Assembly: GCF_019207025.1 (NCBI RefSeq)
Contig: NZ_JAEEGC010000097.1
Coordinates: 1 to 37,178, forward strand
Direction: 5' to 3'
DNA length: 37,178 nucleotides
DNA from: Clostridium thailandense
Lineage (GTDB): Bacteria; Bacillota; Clostridia; Clostridiales; Clostridiaceae
Shown here: positions 1 through 7,863 of the stretch, one piece after another
Numbering within the stretch: position 1 is the first letter of the stretch
How the letters are laid out: every line of letters begins with the position of its first letter
Made by a program: the position numbers and the translations under genes
Notes under the pieces: generated by a model
What the model saw: only the letters and a program-made list of their open reading frames with translations
The model's database searches: none
Told to the model about the DNA's origin: nothing

Positions 1-109
1 TGCATTAATTATCATCCTTTCTTTAGTATTTGTGTTTAAGAATAACATAAATAATTTAATAATTCTTGTATGATATTGCTCTAGTGAATTCCAAAAAAGG
101 AACCATCTC

Positions 110-140
110 ATAAGTTAAGTGTCTGGTTTGGGTATCTATA
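110..140 (+). repeat. Single arm of the dispersed ATAAGTTnAnTnTCT repeat
   Basis: Positions 110-124 read ATAAGTTAAGTGTCT and are followed by a conserved GTATCTATA at 132-140. The same block recurs at about 1393-1412 and 24990-25019, and inverted at 36610-36624. Here I find only one arm and no matching left arm nearby, so it may be a half-copy or remnant. The remaining sequence of 1-166 shows no gene I can support. Confidence 0.5.
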
Positions 141-166
141 TTGCTGAAAAGATAATAAATTTACTC

Positions 167-207
167 AAACACTGTACTATTCAAAGTTGAATTCTACAGT
201 GTTTTTT
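167..207 (+). terminator. Intrinsic terminator of an upstream gene outside the window
   Basis: A perfect 10-bp stem is formed by AAACACTGTA (167-176) and TACAGTGTTT (195-204), followed by a T run to 207. The 18-nt loop carries a further small dyad. It closes a transcription unit that begins before the window. Confidence 0.75.
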
Positions 208-233
208 GTCCAATAATATAAAGGAGTGAAGAT

Positions 234-665
234 ATGAAGATAAAATTAATGTCTATTGAGGATTATGATTGCGTACATCAATTGTGGGAAAATACTGAAG
301 GAATGGGAATGCGTAGTTTAGACGATTCATTTGAAGGGATAGATAAATTTTTGAAAAGAAATCCTACTACAAATTTTGTGGCTCAAGCAGAAAATAAGAT
401 TATAGGTGTAATATTATGTGGACATGATGGTAGAAGGGGGTATATTTATCACGCAGCAGTTAGTACTGATTATCGTGGAAGAGGAATAGGAAGAGCATTG
501 GTTAATGCTGTAGTTGATGCTTTAAAAAAAGAAGAAATAAATAAAGTTGCACTTGTTGTATTTTCTTTAAATAATTTAGGAAATAAATTTTGGCAAGCGC
601 TTGGTTTTAATAAACGAAATGATTTAGTTTATAGAAATTTAAGTATAAATGAAAATAATATCTAA
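234..665 (+). CDS. GNAT family N-acetyltransferase
   Basis: This 143-residue protein is a small single-domain GNAT acetyltransferase, expected to move an acetyl group from acetyl-CoA to an amine. The clearest evidence is the acetyl-CoA pyrophosphate-binding loop RGRGIGRAL at residues about 81-89, directly after the beta-strand AAVSTDY. The C-terminal FWQALGF matches the usual 'xFYxxxGF' end of the fold. Its length and layout resemble YpeA-type acetyltransferases, but the substrate cannot be read from sequence. AAAGGAG lies just upstream of the ATG. The gene follows a terminator and has no obvious terminator of its own before def. Confidence 0.85.
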   Translation: MKIKLMSIEDYDCVHQLWENTEGMGMRSLDDSFEGIDKFLKRNPTTNFVAQAENKIIGVILCGHDGRRGYIYHAAVSTDYRGRGIGRALVNAVVDALKKEEINKVALVVFSLNNLGNKFWQALGFNKRNDLVYRNLSINENNI

Positions 666-787
666 TTTAAACTATTATATAGAATATGATATTTATATAA
701 CTTGTAGTAATGAAATTTTATATAAAATGGCTTATAATTAAAACATAAAGAAAATCTAGATCAGAAAAAAGTAGAGGTGTGGTTTAA

Positions 788-1240
788 ATGGCATTAAGAC
801 AAATTAGACTCCTTGGTGATGATATATTAAGAAAAAAGAGCAGAGAAGTTCAAATAGTAGATGATAGGATAAGACAAATTTTAAACGATATGGCAGATAC
901 TATGTATAATACAGAAAACGGTGGAGGATTGGCAGGACCACAGGTAGGCATACTAAAGAGGTTAGTAGTAATGGATATGGGACAAGGAATTATAAAACTG
1001 ATCAATCCAAAGATTGTTAAAGAAGAAGGAGTTCAAGAAGTTGTAGAGGGATGTTTGAGTATTCCAGACAAATTTGGAAAGCTTAAGAGACCTGCAAAAG
1101 TGGTAGTAGAGGCGCTAGATGAAAATGGAGAAAAAGTTGTATTAACAGGTGTAGGTGATCTAGCGAAATGCTTCTGTCATGAAATAGACCATTTAGATGG
1201 AATTCTTTTTACTGATTTAGTTACTGAATATATAAAATGA
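788..1240 (+). CDS. def: Peptide deformylase
   Basis: This enzyme removes the N-terminal formyl group from nascent proteins in the cytoplasm, using a metal ion (usually iron). All three family motifs are visible: GGGLAGPQVG (residues about 45-54), EGCLS (87-91, metal ligand Cys89) and HEIDH (131-135, metal ligands His131 and His135, catalytic Glu132). The usual second alanine of motif 1 is a glycine here. The 150-residue length is normal for the clostridial form. An AGAGGTG ribosome binding site lies about 8 nt before the ATG. It is not next to fmt here, so it may be a stand-alone or second copy. Confidence 0.95.
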   Translation: MALRQIRLLGDDILRKKSREVQIVDDRIRQILNDMADTMYNTENGGGLAGPQVGILKRLVVMDMGQGIIKLINPKIVKEEGVQEVVEGCLSIPDKFGKLKRPAKVVVEALDENGEKVVLTGVGDLAKCFCHEIDHLDGILFTDLVTEYIK

Positions 1241-1258
1241 TACACAGAGCCCGACGGC

Positions 1259-1412
1259 CGAAAGTGAATTTATCCTCCTGAAGATGTTACCAGGCTTTGT
1301 CACAATAAAAACTTTTAATCATTCTAAAATACTTCGCTAAGAATGATAAAAAAGTTTTTATATGTGCCTTCAGCTTTGGTAACATCTCCCTGCATATAAG
1401 TTCACTTTCTCG
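1259..1412. repeat. Giant nested hairpin (about 155 nt) after def
   Basis: The outer arms are 1259-1291 and 1378-1412: CGAAAGTGAATT opens the left arm and TTCACTTTCTCG closes the right one, with GATGTTACC facing GGTAACATC. A second stem pairs TAAAAACTTTT plus ATCATTCT (1306-1325) with AGAATGAT plus AAAAGTTTTTA (1340-1360), around a loop at 1326-1339. The right arm carries ATAAGTTCACTTTCT, a variant of the repeat at 110, 24990 and 36610. No ORF is inside. It could be a degenerate miniature mobile element, a read-through block, or a structured RNA. Confidence 0.75.
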
Positions 1413-1491
1413 TTTCATTCTCAACACTTGATACAAGCAATTATGTTAGTCTGAAATTATTAAGCATAAATACTAATTTAATTCAGTGAGG

Positions 1492-1549
1492 ATATTCTTA
1501 TTTCTCGGTTTACTATCTTAGTTATTAGAGAAATAGGAATATTTTTTTA
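1492..1549 (+). terminator. Intrinsic terminator
   Basis: A 15-bp stem pairs ATATTCTTATTTCTC (1492-1506) with GAGAAATAGGAATAT (1528-1542) with a single G-T wobble, followed by a T run to about 1549. It separates def and the giant hairpin from the WYL operon. Confidence 0.8.
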
Positions 1550-1622
1550 TTCATGGCAACCTTTTTGTCTGTGAAATATTTAATATTTAATTTATAATTT
1601 TAGTATGATATTGAGTTTCAAG

Positions 1623-1666
1623 GCCGAGAGTTGCTTTGATTGAGAGAGATAATAACAACTTTCGGC
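1623..1666 (+). promoter_or_regulatory. Dyad in the leader of the WYL/RtcB operon
   Basis: GCCGAGAGTTG (1623-1633) and CAACTTTCGGC (1656-1666) form an 11-bp inverted repeat with one wobble and a 22-nt loop, about 50 nt before the WYL regulator start. There is no T run after it, so a terminator is unlikely. It is more GC-rich than its surroundings. Candidate roles are an operator for the WYL regulator or an RNA hairpin in the leader. Both are inference. Confidence 0.55.
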
Positions 1667-1714
1667 TCTAGTTATGTATAATTAAGAACAAATTAACTAT
1701 TAAGGAGAATAAGT

Positions 1715-3004
1715 ATGTTTAGTGATTTTATAAAGCACTACAATATAATACGAACAATACTTAGAGACATATTTCTTTACGGATGTTTTTCTAGAGAAGG
1801 ATTAGAGGAAAAGAGAAATATAAGTTCAAGAAAATTAAGTTATGAAATGAGGAGAATACAGCAGTACATAGAGGATGAGTACATAAGAATCGATAAGGAT
1901 GGGAGGTGTAAGCTTTTAGCTTTAACTTATGATTCAATAAGAAATACGGAAAATTTTCTTATAAAAACTTATATGACTAAAAGTTTTACCCGTACAGATT
2001 TGATTCTATATTTTTATATTTTAGGTAATTTACATATGCAAGATAAATCATGCTGTTTTCGAGAATTAGAAGACCTTTTAATAGAGAATGAATTAATATC
2101 TTATGATAATATAAGCCGCAAAACTATTGAAAGAAAGCTTAATGAAATGTATGAAAATTTAGGGATTTTGCAGTGTGATACTGTAAAGCGAGTTAAGCAT
2201 TACAGCATAGCTAAAGATATTTTTAAAGCTCTTGATAACCAGGAGCTAACTGAACTTTTTACAGCAGTTTCTTTATTCAAAAATATATTGTTTCCTGTGT
2301 CGGCAGGCTACTATTGTGAAAGTAGTTTAAAGGACTATATAGTTTATGAAAGAGATATGAAACTTGATTTTAAAGACTATTTTCAATATAGAAATGTTCA
2401 TTTTCATCCTGTTATAGAGGAAGAAATTTTATGGCAGATATTAAAAGTAATACATGGAAAGATATGTATAAGTCTTAATTACAAACTGCCTCAGAGTAGT
2501 GATGTAGAAATTCCGAAACAAATTTTGAAACCTTATAAAGTCCGATATGATATTCAATGCGGAAGATTTTATTTGGTTTCTTATGATGAATATGATAGAT
2601 GCATAATATCTAGGCTAGATAGAATTGAAAGCATTGATATACATAAAGAAAGCTATGAAGCTGAAGGACTTGAAAAATTATATAAGAGCGATATGAGCTG
2701 TAGTTGGTCAAGTGTACCTTTAGTAAGAGGAAACAAAAGAGAAAACATAAAAATTGAAATTTTTATTAATGAACCTAAAGAAAATTATATTATAGAAAAG
2801 ATTAAAGGAGAAGTGCATGGAGCTGCTGTTGAAAGGATTGACAAAGGCTACTATCTTTTAACTATGTCTGTCAACGACAGCAGTGAAATGGTTCCATGGA
2901 TAAGGAGTTATTCCGGATATATGAAGGTTATAGAAGGACGACATCTTGTAAAGAAGTTATCTGAGGACTGGAGGGAGATGCTTGAAAACTATGGAGTTGT
3001 TTGA
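1715..3004 (+). CDS. WYL-domain transcriptional regulator
   Basis: This 429-residue protein is a cytoplasmic ligand-responsive regulator of the WYL family. The N-terminal 70 residues look like a winged helix, with SSRKLSYEMRRIQQYI at 37-52 as the likely recognition region. The middle is helical. The WYL domain spans about 240-312 and contains the signature GRFYLVSYDEYDRCIISRLD (283-302). A WCX-like dimerisation segment covers about 344-425. WYL regulators are known to bind nucleic acids or other ligands and often control defence or repair genes. AAGGAG precedes the ATG. Its 3' end overlaps the next gene by 23 nt, so the two are very likely translated from one message. It is probably the regulator of that operon; activator or repressor cannot be decided. 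Confidence 0.85.
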   Translation: MFSDFIKHYNIIRTILRDIFLYGCFSREGLEEKRNISSRKLSYEMRRIQQYIEDEYIRIDKDGRCKLLALTYDSIRNTENFLIKTYMTKSFTRTDLILYFYILGNLHMQDKSCCFRELEDLLIENELISYDNISRKTIERKLNEMYENLGILQCDTVKRVKHYSIAKDIFKALDNQELTELFTAVSLFKNILFPVSAGYYCESSLKDYIVYERDMKLDFKDYFQYRNVHFHPVIEEEILWQILKVIHGKICISLNYKLPQSSDVEIPKQILKPYKVRYDIQCGRFYLVSYDEYDRCIISRLDRIESIDIHKESYEAEGLEKLYKSDMSCSWSSVPLVRGNKRENIKIEIFINEPKENYIIEKIKGEVHGAAVERIDKGYYLLTMSVNDSSEMVPWIRSYSGYMKVIEGRHLVKKLSEDWREMLENYGVV

Positions 3005-5252
3005 TGAAGTGAAAAACAGATATTTTCATATAGTATTTAAAGTTCTTAACGAATGTAAGAATGGACTTGCTAAAAAAGAAATTATTAGACTGGTAGATGA
3101 GGAAGGATTTGAAGAGAAGGTAATAGGAAAAGATAATAAGACCTTTGAAGGCCTTCTTTTAAACGAATACGAGGATAACGTGAATTATAATTTGCTTAAA
3201 GATGAAAATGGACAATTTTATCCTAGAGTTAAAATAGGAAACAAAAGCTTAATACCAGTAAGACTTACCAATATAGAAAAGGTTTGGCTTAAAACTTTTT
3301 TAGAGGAACCATCAGTGAGCTTGTTGTTAAGAGGTAACACAATATCTAAGCTCAAGGAAGAATTAAAAGACATAAAGGGTCCTTTAATTAATGATATTAT
3401 TGAAAAAACTAACAAGTCAATATTAGAGGATGTTTCAGATTTGAAACAATATGAAACTAATTTTAGAAGATTGCTACAAGCTATTATAGAAGAAAAGCCA
3501 ATCAGATATTGTAATGTTGATAGACTAGGAAACAAATATTGTGATATGGAAGCTCTTCCTATAAGATTAGAGTATTCTCTTAAAGATGATAGATTTAGAA
3601 TTTCAATGTACTCTTTAAATTATGATAGACCTGTAATGGCAGTAGTTCACACTATGACTAGAATAGAAATAATTGAGAAAAGCAAATCACCTATAAGTAG
3701 AGAAGCTGCAATAAAGCTTCTTCATGAAAATAGATATTCAAAAGAACCTATAATCCTTGAGGTAACTGATAAAAAGATGGCTATGGAAAGATGCTTTATG
3801 AGCTTTTCAGGAATGGAAAGATCCTCAAGGTGTATTGAAGAGGACAAGTATGAAATAAAGCTTTTTTATTACACCTTTGAAGAAGAAGATATAATAAGAA
3901 AGCTATTGGCCCTCGGTCCCTATGTAAGAGTTATATCTCCGAGAAGAGTTGTGGATGAAGTAATAAAGAAGATAAGATGTGCAATTGAATTAAATAACTG
4001 TGGATTTGTAAGAGGAGGGGAGCACAAGTTGATAGAAATAAAGGGAAAGTACAGTAGCGCTGTAGTTTACACAGATAAACTGGAGATGGAAGTTGCTTCA
4101 CAAGTAACTGAATTATGCAATCAGGAATTTTCCATAGGAAGCAAGATTGCAATAATGCCTGATACTCATGCTGGCAAAGGATGTGTAATAGGTTTTACTG
4201 CAAACTTAGGAGATAAAATCATACCTAATATAGTGGGAGTCGATATTGGATGTGGTATGCTTACTGTGGAGTTAGGTAAAATTGATATTGACTTAGAGAA
4301 ATTAGATCAAATCATCCGCAAGTACGTGCCTTCTGGTATGAAAGTTCATGAAGGAAGAATGAGTAAATTTTCAAAACTACAGGAACTACATTGTTACAGG
4401 GAGCTGAGGGACACCAAAAGAATTGAGAGAAGTATAGGTACTTTAGGTTCGGGAAATCATTTTATTGAAATAAATATGGATGAAGAAAAAAATGTTTATC
4501 TTGTTATTCATTCTGGAAGCAGAAATCTTGGTAAACAGGTAGCTGAATACTATCAAAATATTGCTATAGATTTATGTTCAGGAAAAGAAGATTATTATAT
4601 TCAGAGAGAAGCTATAATAAATGAATATAAAAAAGAAGGAAAAAGGAAGCAGATTCAAGCAGCGTTAAAGACTTTAAAAGAGAGATATGATAGATTACAG
4701 CCTAGTTATCCAAGAGATTTATGTTTTTTAACAGGTGCTTATAAGGATAAGTATTTGAAGGATATGAGTATATGTCAGGAATATGCTAACTTAAATAGAG
4801 AGACAATGGCAAATATAATACTTGAAAAATTATTTATTAAAAGCTTAGAAGAATTTACTCATTTTCATACCATTCATAATTATATAAACTTTAAAGATAA
4901 CATAATTAGAAAGGGCAGCATTTCTGCTTATAAAGGAGAACTGTTATTAATCCCGCTTAATATGAGAGATGGAAGTATTTTAGCTGTAGGAAAGGGAAAT
5001 CCAGAATGGAATTATTCTGCGCCTCATGGAGCAGGTCGTTTAATGAGTAGAACCAAAGCTAAGCAAAAGGTTAATATGGAAGAATATAAAGAAGCTATGA
5101 AAGGCATCTATACTACATCAGTAAATGAAAGTACTATTGACGAAGCACCTATGGCCTATAAGCCTATGGAAGAAATAGTGAGTAATGTAAAGGATACAAT
5201 AGAAATCATAAAAATCATTAAACCTCTTTACAATTTTAAGGCAGGAGAATGA
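2982..5252 (+). CDS. rtcB: WYL domain fused to RtcB RNA ligase
   Basis: This 756-residue protein joins a WYL/WCX regulatory half (about 1-340) to a complete RtcB ligase (about 345-756). RtcB joins a 2',3'-cyclic phosphate (or 3'-phosphate) RNA end to a 5'-OH end using GTP and manganese. The catalytic set is intact: GVDIGCGM (Asp421, Cys424), GNHF (His493), HSGSR (His510), HNY (His632) and APHGAGR, in which His682 corresponds to the guanylylated histidine. The N-terminal half contains a divergent WYL core at 160-235 and a WCX-like region at 255-335, with a helical domain before. The start is TTG at 2982, chosen because GGAGG at 2970-2974 is 7 nt away; the ATG at 2991 is too distant. RtcB alone is usually 380-480 residues, so the fusion is genuine and lies in one uninterrupted frame. 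It overlaps the WYL regulator gene and ends at its own terminator. Confidence 0.92.
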   Translation: MKTMELFDEVKNRYFHIVFKVLNECKNGLAKKEIIRLVDEEGFEEKVIGKDNKTFEGLLLNEYEDNVNYNLLKDENGQFYPRVKIGNKSLIPVRLTNIEKVWLKTFLEEPSVSLLLRGNTISKLKEELKDIKGPLINDIIEKTNKSILEDVSDLKQYETNFRRLLQAIIEEKPIRYCNVDRLGNKYCDMEALPIRLEYSLKDDRFRISMYSLNYDRPVMAVVHTMTRIEIIEKSKSPISREAAIKLLHENRYSKEPIILEVTDKKMAMERCFMSFSGMERSSRCIEEDKYEIKLFYYTFEEEDIIRKLLALGPYVRVISPRRVVDEVIKKIRCAIELNNCGFVRGGEHKLIEIKGKYSSAVVYTDKLEMEVASQVTELCNQEFSIGSKIAIMPDTHAGKGCVIGFTANLGDKIIPNIVGVDIGCGMLTVELGKIDIDLEKLDQIIRKYVPSGMKVHEGRMSKFSKLQELHCYRELRDTKRIERSIGTLGSGNHFIEINMDEEKNVYLVIHSGSRNLGKQVAEYYQNIAIDLCSGKEDYYIQREAIINEYKKEGKRKQIQAALKTLKERYDRLQPSYPRDLCFLTGAYKDKYLKDMSICQEYANLNRETMANIILEKLFIKSLEEFTHFHTIHNYINFKDNIIRKGSISAYKGELLLIPLNMRDGSILAVGKGNPEWNYSAPHGAGRLMSRTKAKQKVNMEEYKEAMKGIYTTSVNESTIDEAPMAYKPMEEIVSNVKDTIEIIKIIKPLYNFKAGE

Positions 5253-5260
5253 TTAAAATG

Positions 5261-5291
5261 GAGTTGTTGCGCTGATGTAACAACTCTTTTT
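5261..5291 (+). terminator. Terminator of the WYL/RtcB operon
   Basis: GAGTTGTT (5261-5268) pairs perfectly with AACAACTC (5279-5286), followed by five T residues. It closes the two-gene operon 9 nt after the rtcB stop. Confidence 0.85.
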
Positions 5292-5337
5292 ATGTGGATT
5301 CATCAATAACAAGTGCTTTTTACTATTCATAGCATAA

Positions 5338-5366
5338 TTGACTAGTCTATGTAGTAAGTTTATAAT
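5338..5366 (+). promoter_or_regulatory. Sigma-A promoter of the ccdA-thioredoxin/hxlR unit
   Basis: TTGACT (5338-5343) and TATAAT (5361-5366) are separated by exactly 17 bp. Just downstream, ACTTT-AA-AAAGT at 5375-5386 forms a small dyad around the expected start site. This is a candidate operator for the HxlR regulator encoded at the end of the unit, though the dyad is short and the assignment is inference. Confidence 0.75.
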
Positions 5367-5426
5367 ATATAGTAACTTTAAAAAGTAAAGTCATGTATAT
5401 TATAATTTAGAATGGAGGTTATAATT

Positions 5427-6659
5427 ATGGAGCATATAAATTTATTTCTAGTGTTCTCTGAAGGTGTATTATCGCTATTCTCACCCTGTATACTTCCGGT
5501 ATTACCGGTTTATTTAAGTATGTTATCAAATAGTAATATTCAGAGTTTAAAAGATGGAAAAGTTAACTTTATAAATAGTCCATTATTAAAAAATACAATA
5601 CTATTTGTACTAGGAATATCTACAACCTTTTTTATATTAGGATCTTCAGTAAGTGCATTAAATTACTTCTTTGCGTCTAATAAAAGAATAATTATTCAAA
5701 TAGGTGGTATTCTAATTATTCTTATGGGAATTTTCTACATGGGATATTTAAATATACCGTTTTTGCAAAAAGAAAAGAAAATACATATGGAAATAAAAGA
5801 AATGAAGCCTATAACTGCTTATTTACTTGGATTTACTTTTAGCTTTGCTTGGACTCCTTGTGTTGGTCCTATGCTTTCTTCTGTATTACTTATGGCTTCG
5901 ACCTCAAAAAATATTCTTATCGGTAACATTTTGATTCTAATATATACTATTGGATTTATACTACCATTTATAATAATTGCAATTTTTTATGATAAGTTAT
6001 TCAAGTTGCTTGATAGGATAAAGCTTCATATAAATATAATACAAAAAATTGGGGGAATTGTTCTCATAGCTTCTGGACTAGTGATGGTTCTTGGAGGAAC
6101 AGATAAAATTTTTAATTATACAAATAGAGCAGCAACAAATCAAACAGAAAAAGTTCAAAATAAAGATGATAAAAAAAGTCAAAGTAATAACGAAGATAAA
6201 AGTAATAATGAAGAAGTCACTAAGGTTAACAAGATAAAAGCACCAGATTTTACGCTGCTTGATCAATATGGAGATGCACATAAGCTCAGTGACTATAAGG
6301 GCAAGGTAGTATTTTTAAACTTTTGGGCTACCTGGTGTCCACCATGTAGAGATGAGTTACCACATATAGAGGAAATTTATAAGGAATATAAAAATAATAG
6401 TGAAGATGTTATAGTCTTAGGATTAACTGCACCTAAATTAGGAAGAGAAGGATCTAAAGAGTATATAAAAGATTTTATTAGTAAGCAGGGATATACGTTT
6501 CCAGTGGTATTTGATAACGGTGGAAACATTATGGAGCAATATGAGATAGAGGTTTTTCCGACAACTTTTATAGTTGATAAAGAAGGTAATGTAAATAAAT
6601 ATATTCCAGGAGCTATGGATAAAGCTACAATGGAGAAATTAATAAATGAGGCCAAATAA
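5427..6659 (+). CDS. CcdA membrane domain fused to a TlpA/ResA-type thioredoxin
   Basis: The protein moves reducing equivalents from cytoplasmic thioredoxin across the membrane and delivers them through its own outward-facing thioredoxin domain. Residues 1-225 are a six-helix CcdA/DsbD-beta-like segment with the paired cysteines in SPCILPVLP (Cys21) and TPCVGP (Cys145). A hydrophilic, Asn/Lys/Glu-rich linker covers about 233-265. The rest is a thioredoxin fold with WCPPC (Cys304, Cys307) and a cis-proline region VFPTT. I place the start at ATG 5427 because GGAGG at 5414-5418 is 8 nt before it; the in-frame ATG at 5412 overlaps that ribosome binding site. Likely roles are cytochrome c maturation, extracytoplasmic disulfide reduction or peroxide defence. 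The HxlR gene follows immediately. Confidence 0.9.
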   Translation: MEHINLFLVFSEGVLSLFSPCILPVLPVYLSMLSNSNIQSLKDGKVNFINSPLLKNTILFVLGISTTFFILGSSVSALNYFFASNKRIIIQIGGILIILMGIFYMGYLNIPFLQKEKKIHMEIKEMKPITAYLLGFTFSFAWTPCVGPMLSSVLLMASTSKNILIGNILILIYTIGFILPFIIIAIFYDKLFKLLDRIKLHINIIQKIGGIVLIASGLVMVLGGTDKIFNYTNRAATNQTEKVQNKDDKKSQSNNEDKSNNEEVTKVNKIKAPDFTLLDQYGDAHKLSDYKGKVVFLNFWATWCPPCRDELPHIEEIYKEYKNNSEDVIVLGLTAPKLGREGSKEYIKDFISKQGYTFPVVFDNGGNIMEQYEIEVFPTTFIVDKEGNVNKYIPGAMDKATMEKLINEAK

Positions 6660-6675
6660 CTTAGGAGATGATATT

Positions 6676-7098
6676 TTGAAAGGTACTTATGATTTTAATT
6701 GTAATTTAGCTCAAACTTTAAACATAGTAGGTGATAAGTGGACCTTGTTGGTTCTTCATAGAATTTTAAATAATAAAAATACATTTAAGGAATTACAGGA
6801 AGCTCTAAAGCCAATACCGACTAACATTTTATCAGATAGAATAAAGCTACTTGAAAAAAATGGATTTATAGCTGCAGAGTTATACAATGAACATCCGCCA
6901 AGATATCAATATTTGTTAACAGAAAAAGGACGAGACTTTAAACATGTATTTAATTCAATGATATTGTGGGCGAATAAGCATTTAGAAAGCTGTAGAAGAA
7001 CAGTGTGCCATGAAAAATGCGGAAAAGAAATAGAAATAAAATATTATTGTAAAAATTGTAATGAGTATGTTGAAGATTTGGTAATCAAAGAATTTTAG
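6676..7098 (+). CDS. HxlR-family regulator with a C-terminal cysteine cluster
   Basis: This is a winged-helix repressor or activator of the HxlR/DUF24 type. The family hallmark is seen at NIVGDKWTLLVLHRIL, followed by FKELQEAL, the recognition helix region PTNILSDRIKLLEKNGFI and the wing PPRYQYLLTEKG. The C-terminus carries CHEKC and CKNC, a possible metal-binding or redox-active cluster not present in minimal HxlR proteins. I prefer the TTG at 6676 (AGGAG at 6663-6667, spacing 8), which starts the protein just before the conserved Cys. An in-frame ATG at 6646 would overlap the upstream gene by 14 nt and is the alternative. Co-transcription with a thiol-redox membrane protein suggests control by thiol or electrophile stress. 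Confidence 0.85.
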   Translation: MKGTYDFNCNLAQTLNIVGDKWTLLVLHRILNNKNTFKELQEALKPIPTNILSDRIKLLEKNGFIAAELYNEHPPRYQYLLTEKGRDFKHVFNSMILWANKHLESCRRTVCHEKCGKEIEIKYYCKNCNEYVEDLVIKEF

Positions 7099-7102
7099 CA
7101 GA

Positions 7103-7250
7103 AATATTAAATATAGCTCAATCTACAGTGCCTCAGTATATGAGGCCTTTGGCTTCGTCTTATTGAAAATATGATAGAAGATTTGATTTTACTGAAGTAA
7201 GGTTAATTTTATTAAAATCTGTAGAAGAAATTGAAGATTTGTATAGGTAA
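7103..7250 (+). pseudogene. Possible remnants of a decayed HTH gene
   Basis: Two short coding-like stretches follow hxlR. One, at about 7103-7162, reads LAEILNIAQSTVPQYM, which looks like a helix-turn-helix. The other, 7170-7250, reads FTEVRLILLKSVEEIEDLY before a stop. They are in different frames, with a hairpin GCCTCA (7130-7135)/TGAGGC (7141-7146) inside the first. They may be scraps of one broken gene, but no family is certain. Confidence 0.3.
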
Positions 7251-7264
7251 TAAAAAACAAATAA

Positions 7265-7273
7265 TGGTATAAT
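7265..7273 (+). promoter_or_regulatory. Extended -10 promoter element
   Basis: TGGTATAAT at 7265-7273 is a perfect extended -10 (TG-n-TATAAT). No convincing -35 is present, as is normal for such promoters. It would drive the C_GCAxxG_C_C gene with a short leader. Confidence 0.5.
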
Positions 7274-7318
7274 TAGTAGTAGAAAGTGATTAGTTTAAAT
7301 GTATAAGGGGGAAGAATC

Positions 7319-7807
7319 ATGGAGAAAGAACATATTGATGCTATTGAAGCTAAGATGGCTGAGGCTGAGACTACAGCTAGAAATTATTTTAGACAGGGGT
7401 TAAATTGTTCTGAATGTGTTTATCAAACTATTTTGGATTTGTATGAAACAAATTTACCAAAGGAAACTATTAGTCTTGCTACAGGCTTTGGAGGGGGAAT
7501 GGGACATACAAGGAATACCTGTGGTGCTATCACTGGAGCTGTATTGTCATTAGGTTCTATTAAGGGAAGAAAGAATCCTTTTGAAAAGGAAACACCTACA
7601 GACCGAGCAGAAGAGCTTAAGGATGTTTATGCTATTTTTGCTAATATGATTAATGAGATTGAAGATACTTATGGAACCTTAATTTGCAAGGAACTCTCAG
7701 CACCATACGGTGATTTTGATAGCAGAGAAAGAAAGAAAAACTGTCAGAAAGTTATTGGATACTGTGCTTCTTTAGTAGCAAAATATGCTGAGCAAGCCAA
7801 TAAATAG
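7319..7807 (+). CDS. C_GCAxxG_C_C family protein
   Basis: This 162-residue protein belongs to the C_GCAxxG_C_C family (a presumed redox or metal-binding family of anaerobes). The spaced cysteine pattern is clear: NCSEC (Cys30, Cys33), TCGAITG (Cys68), ICKEL (Cys123) and NCQKVIGYC (Cys142, Cys149), with the glycine-rich GFGGGMG before the core. No signal peptide is present, so it is cytoplasmic. A GGGGGA ribosome binding site lies before the ATG. The exact biochemical role of the family is not established, and nothing in the neighbourhood fixes it beyond the nearby nitroreductase and thiol-redox unit. Confidence 0.85.
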   Translation: MEKEHIDAIEAKMAEAETTARNYFRQGLNCSECVYQTILDLYETNLPKETISLATGFGGGMGHTRNTCGAITGAVLSLGSIKGRKNPFEKETPTDRAEELKDVYAIFANMINEIEDTYGTLICKELSAPYGDFDSRERKKNCQKVIGYCASLVAKYAEQANK

Positions 7808-7863
7808 GGATAAATAACTTGGAATTTATCAAACAGAGAAATAGTAATATTTTTAGCAGATGA

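Noticed and set aside
1259..1412. CRISPR array or tRNA-like structure
   Set aside because: There is a single inverted repeat with no regularly spaced direct repeats, and no cloverleaf or CCA-like end.
5412..5426. Upstream ATG at 5412 as start of the CcdA-thioredoxin gene
   Set aside because: The GGAGG ribosome binding site lies within these first codons and is correctly spaced for ATG 5427.
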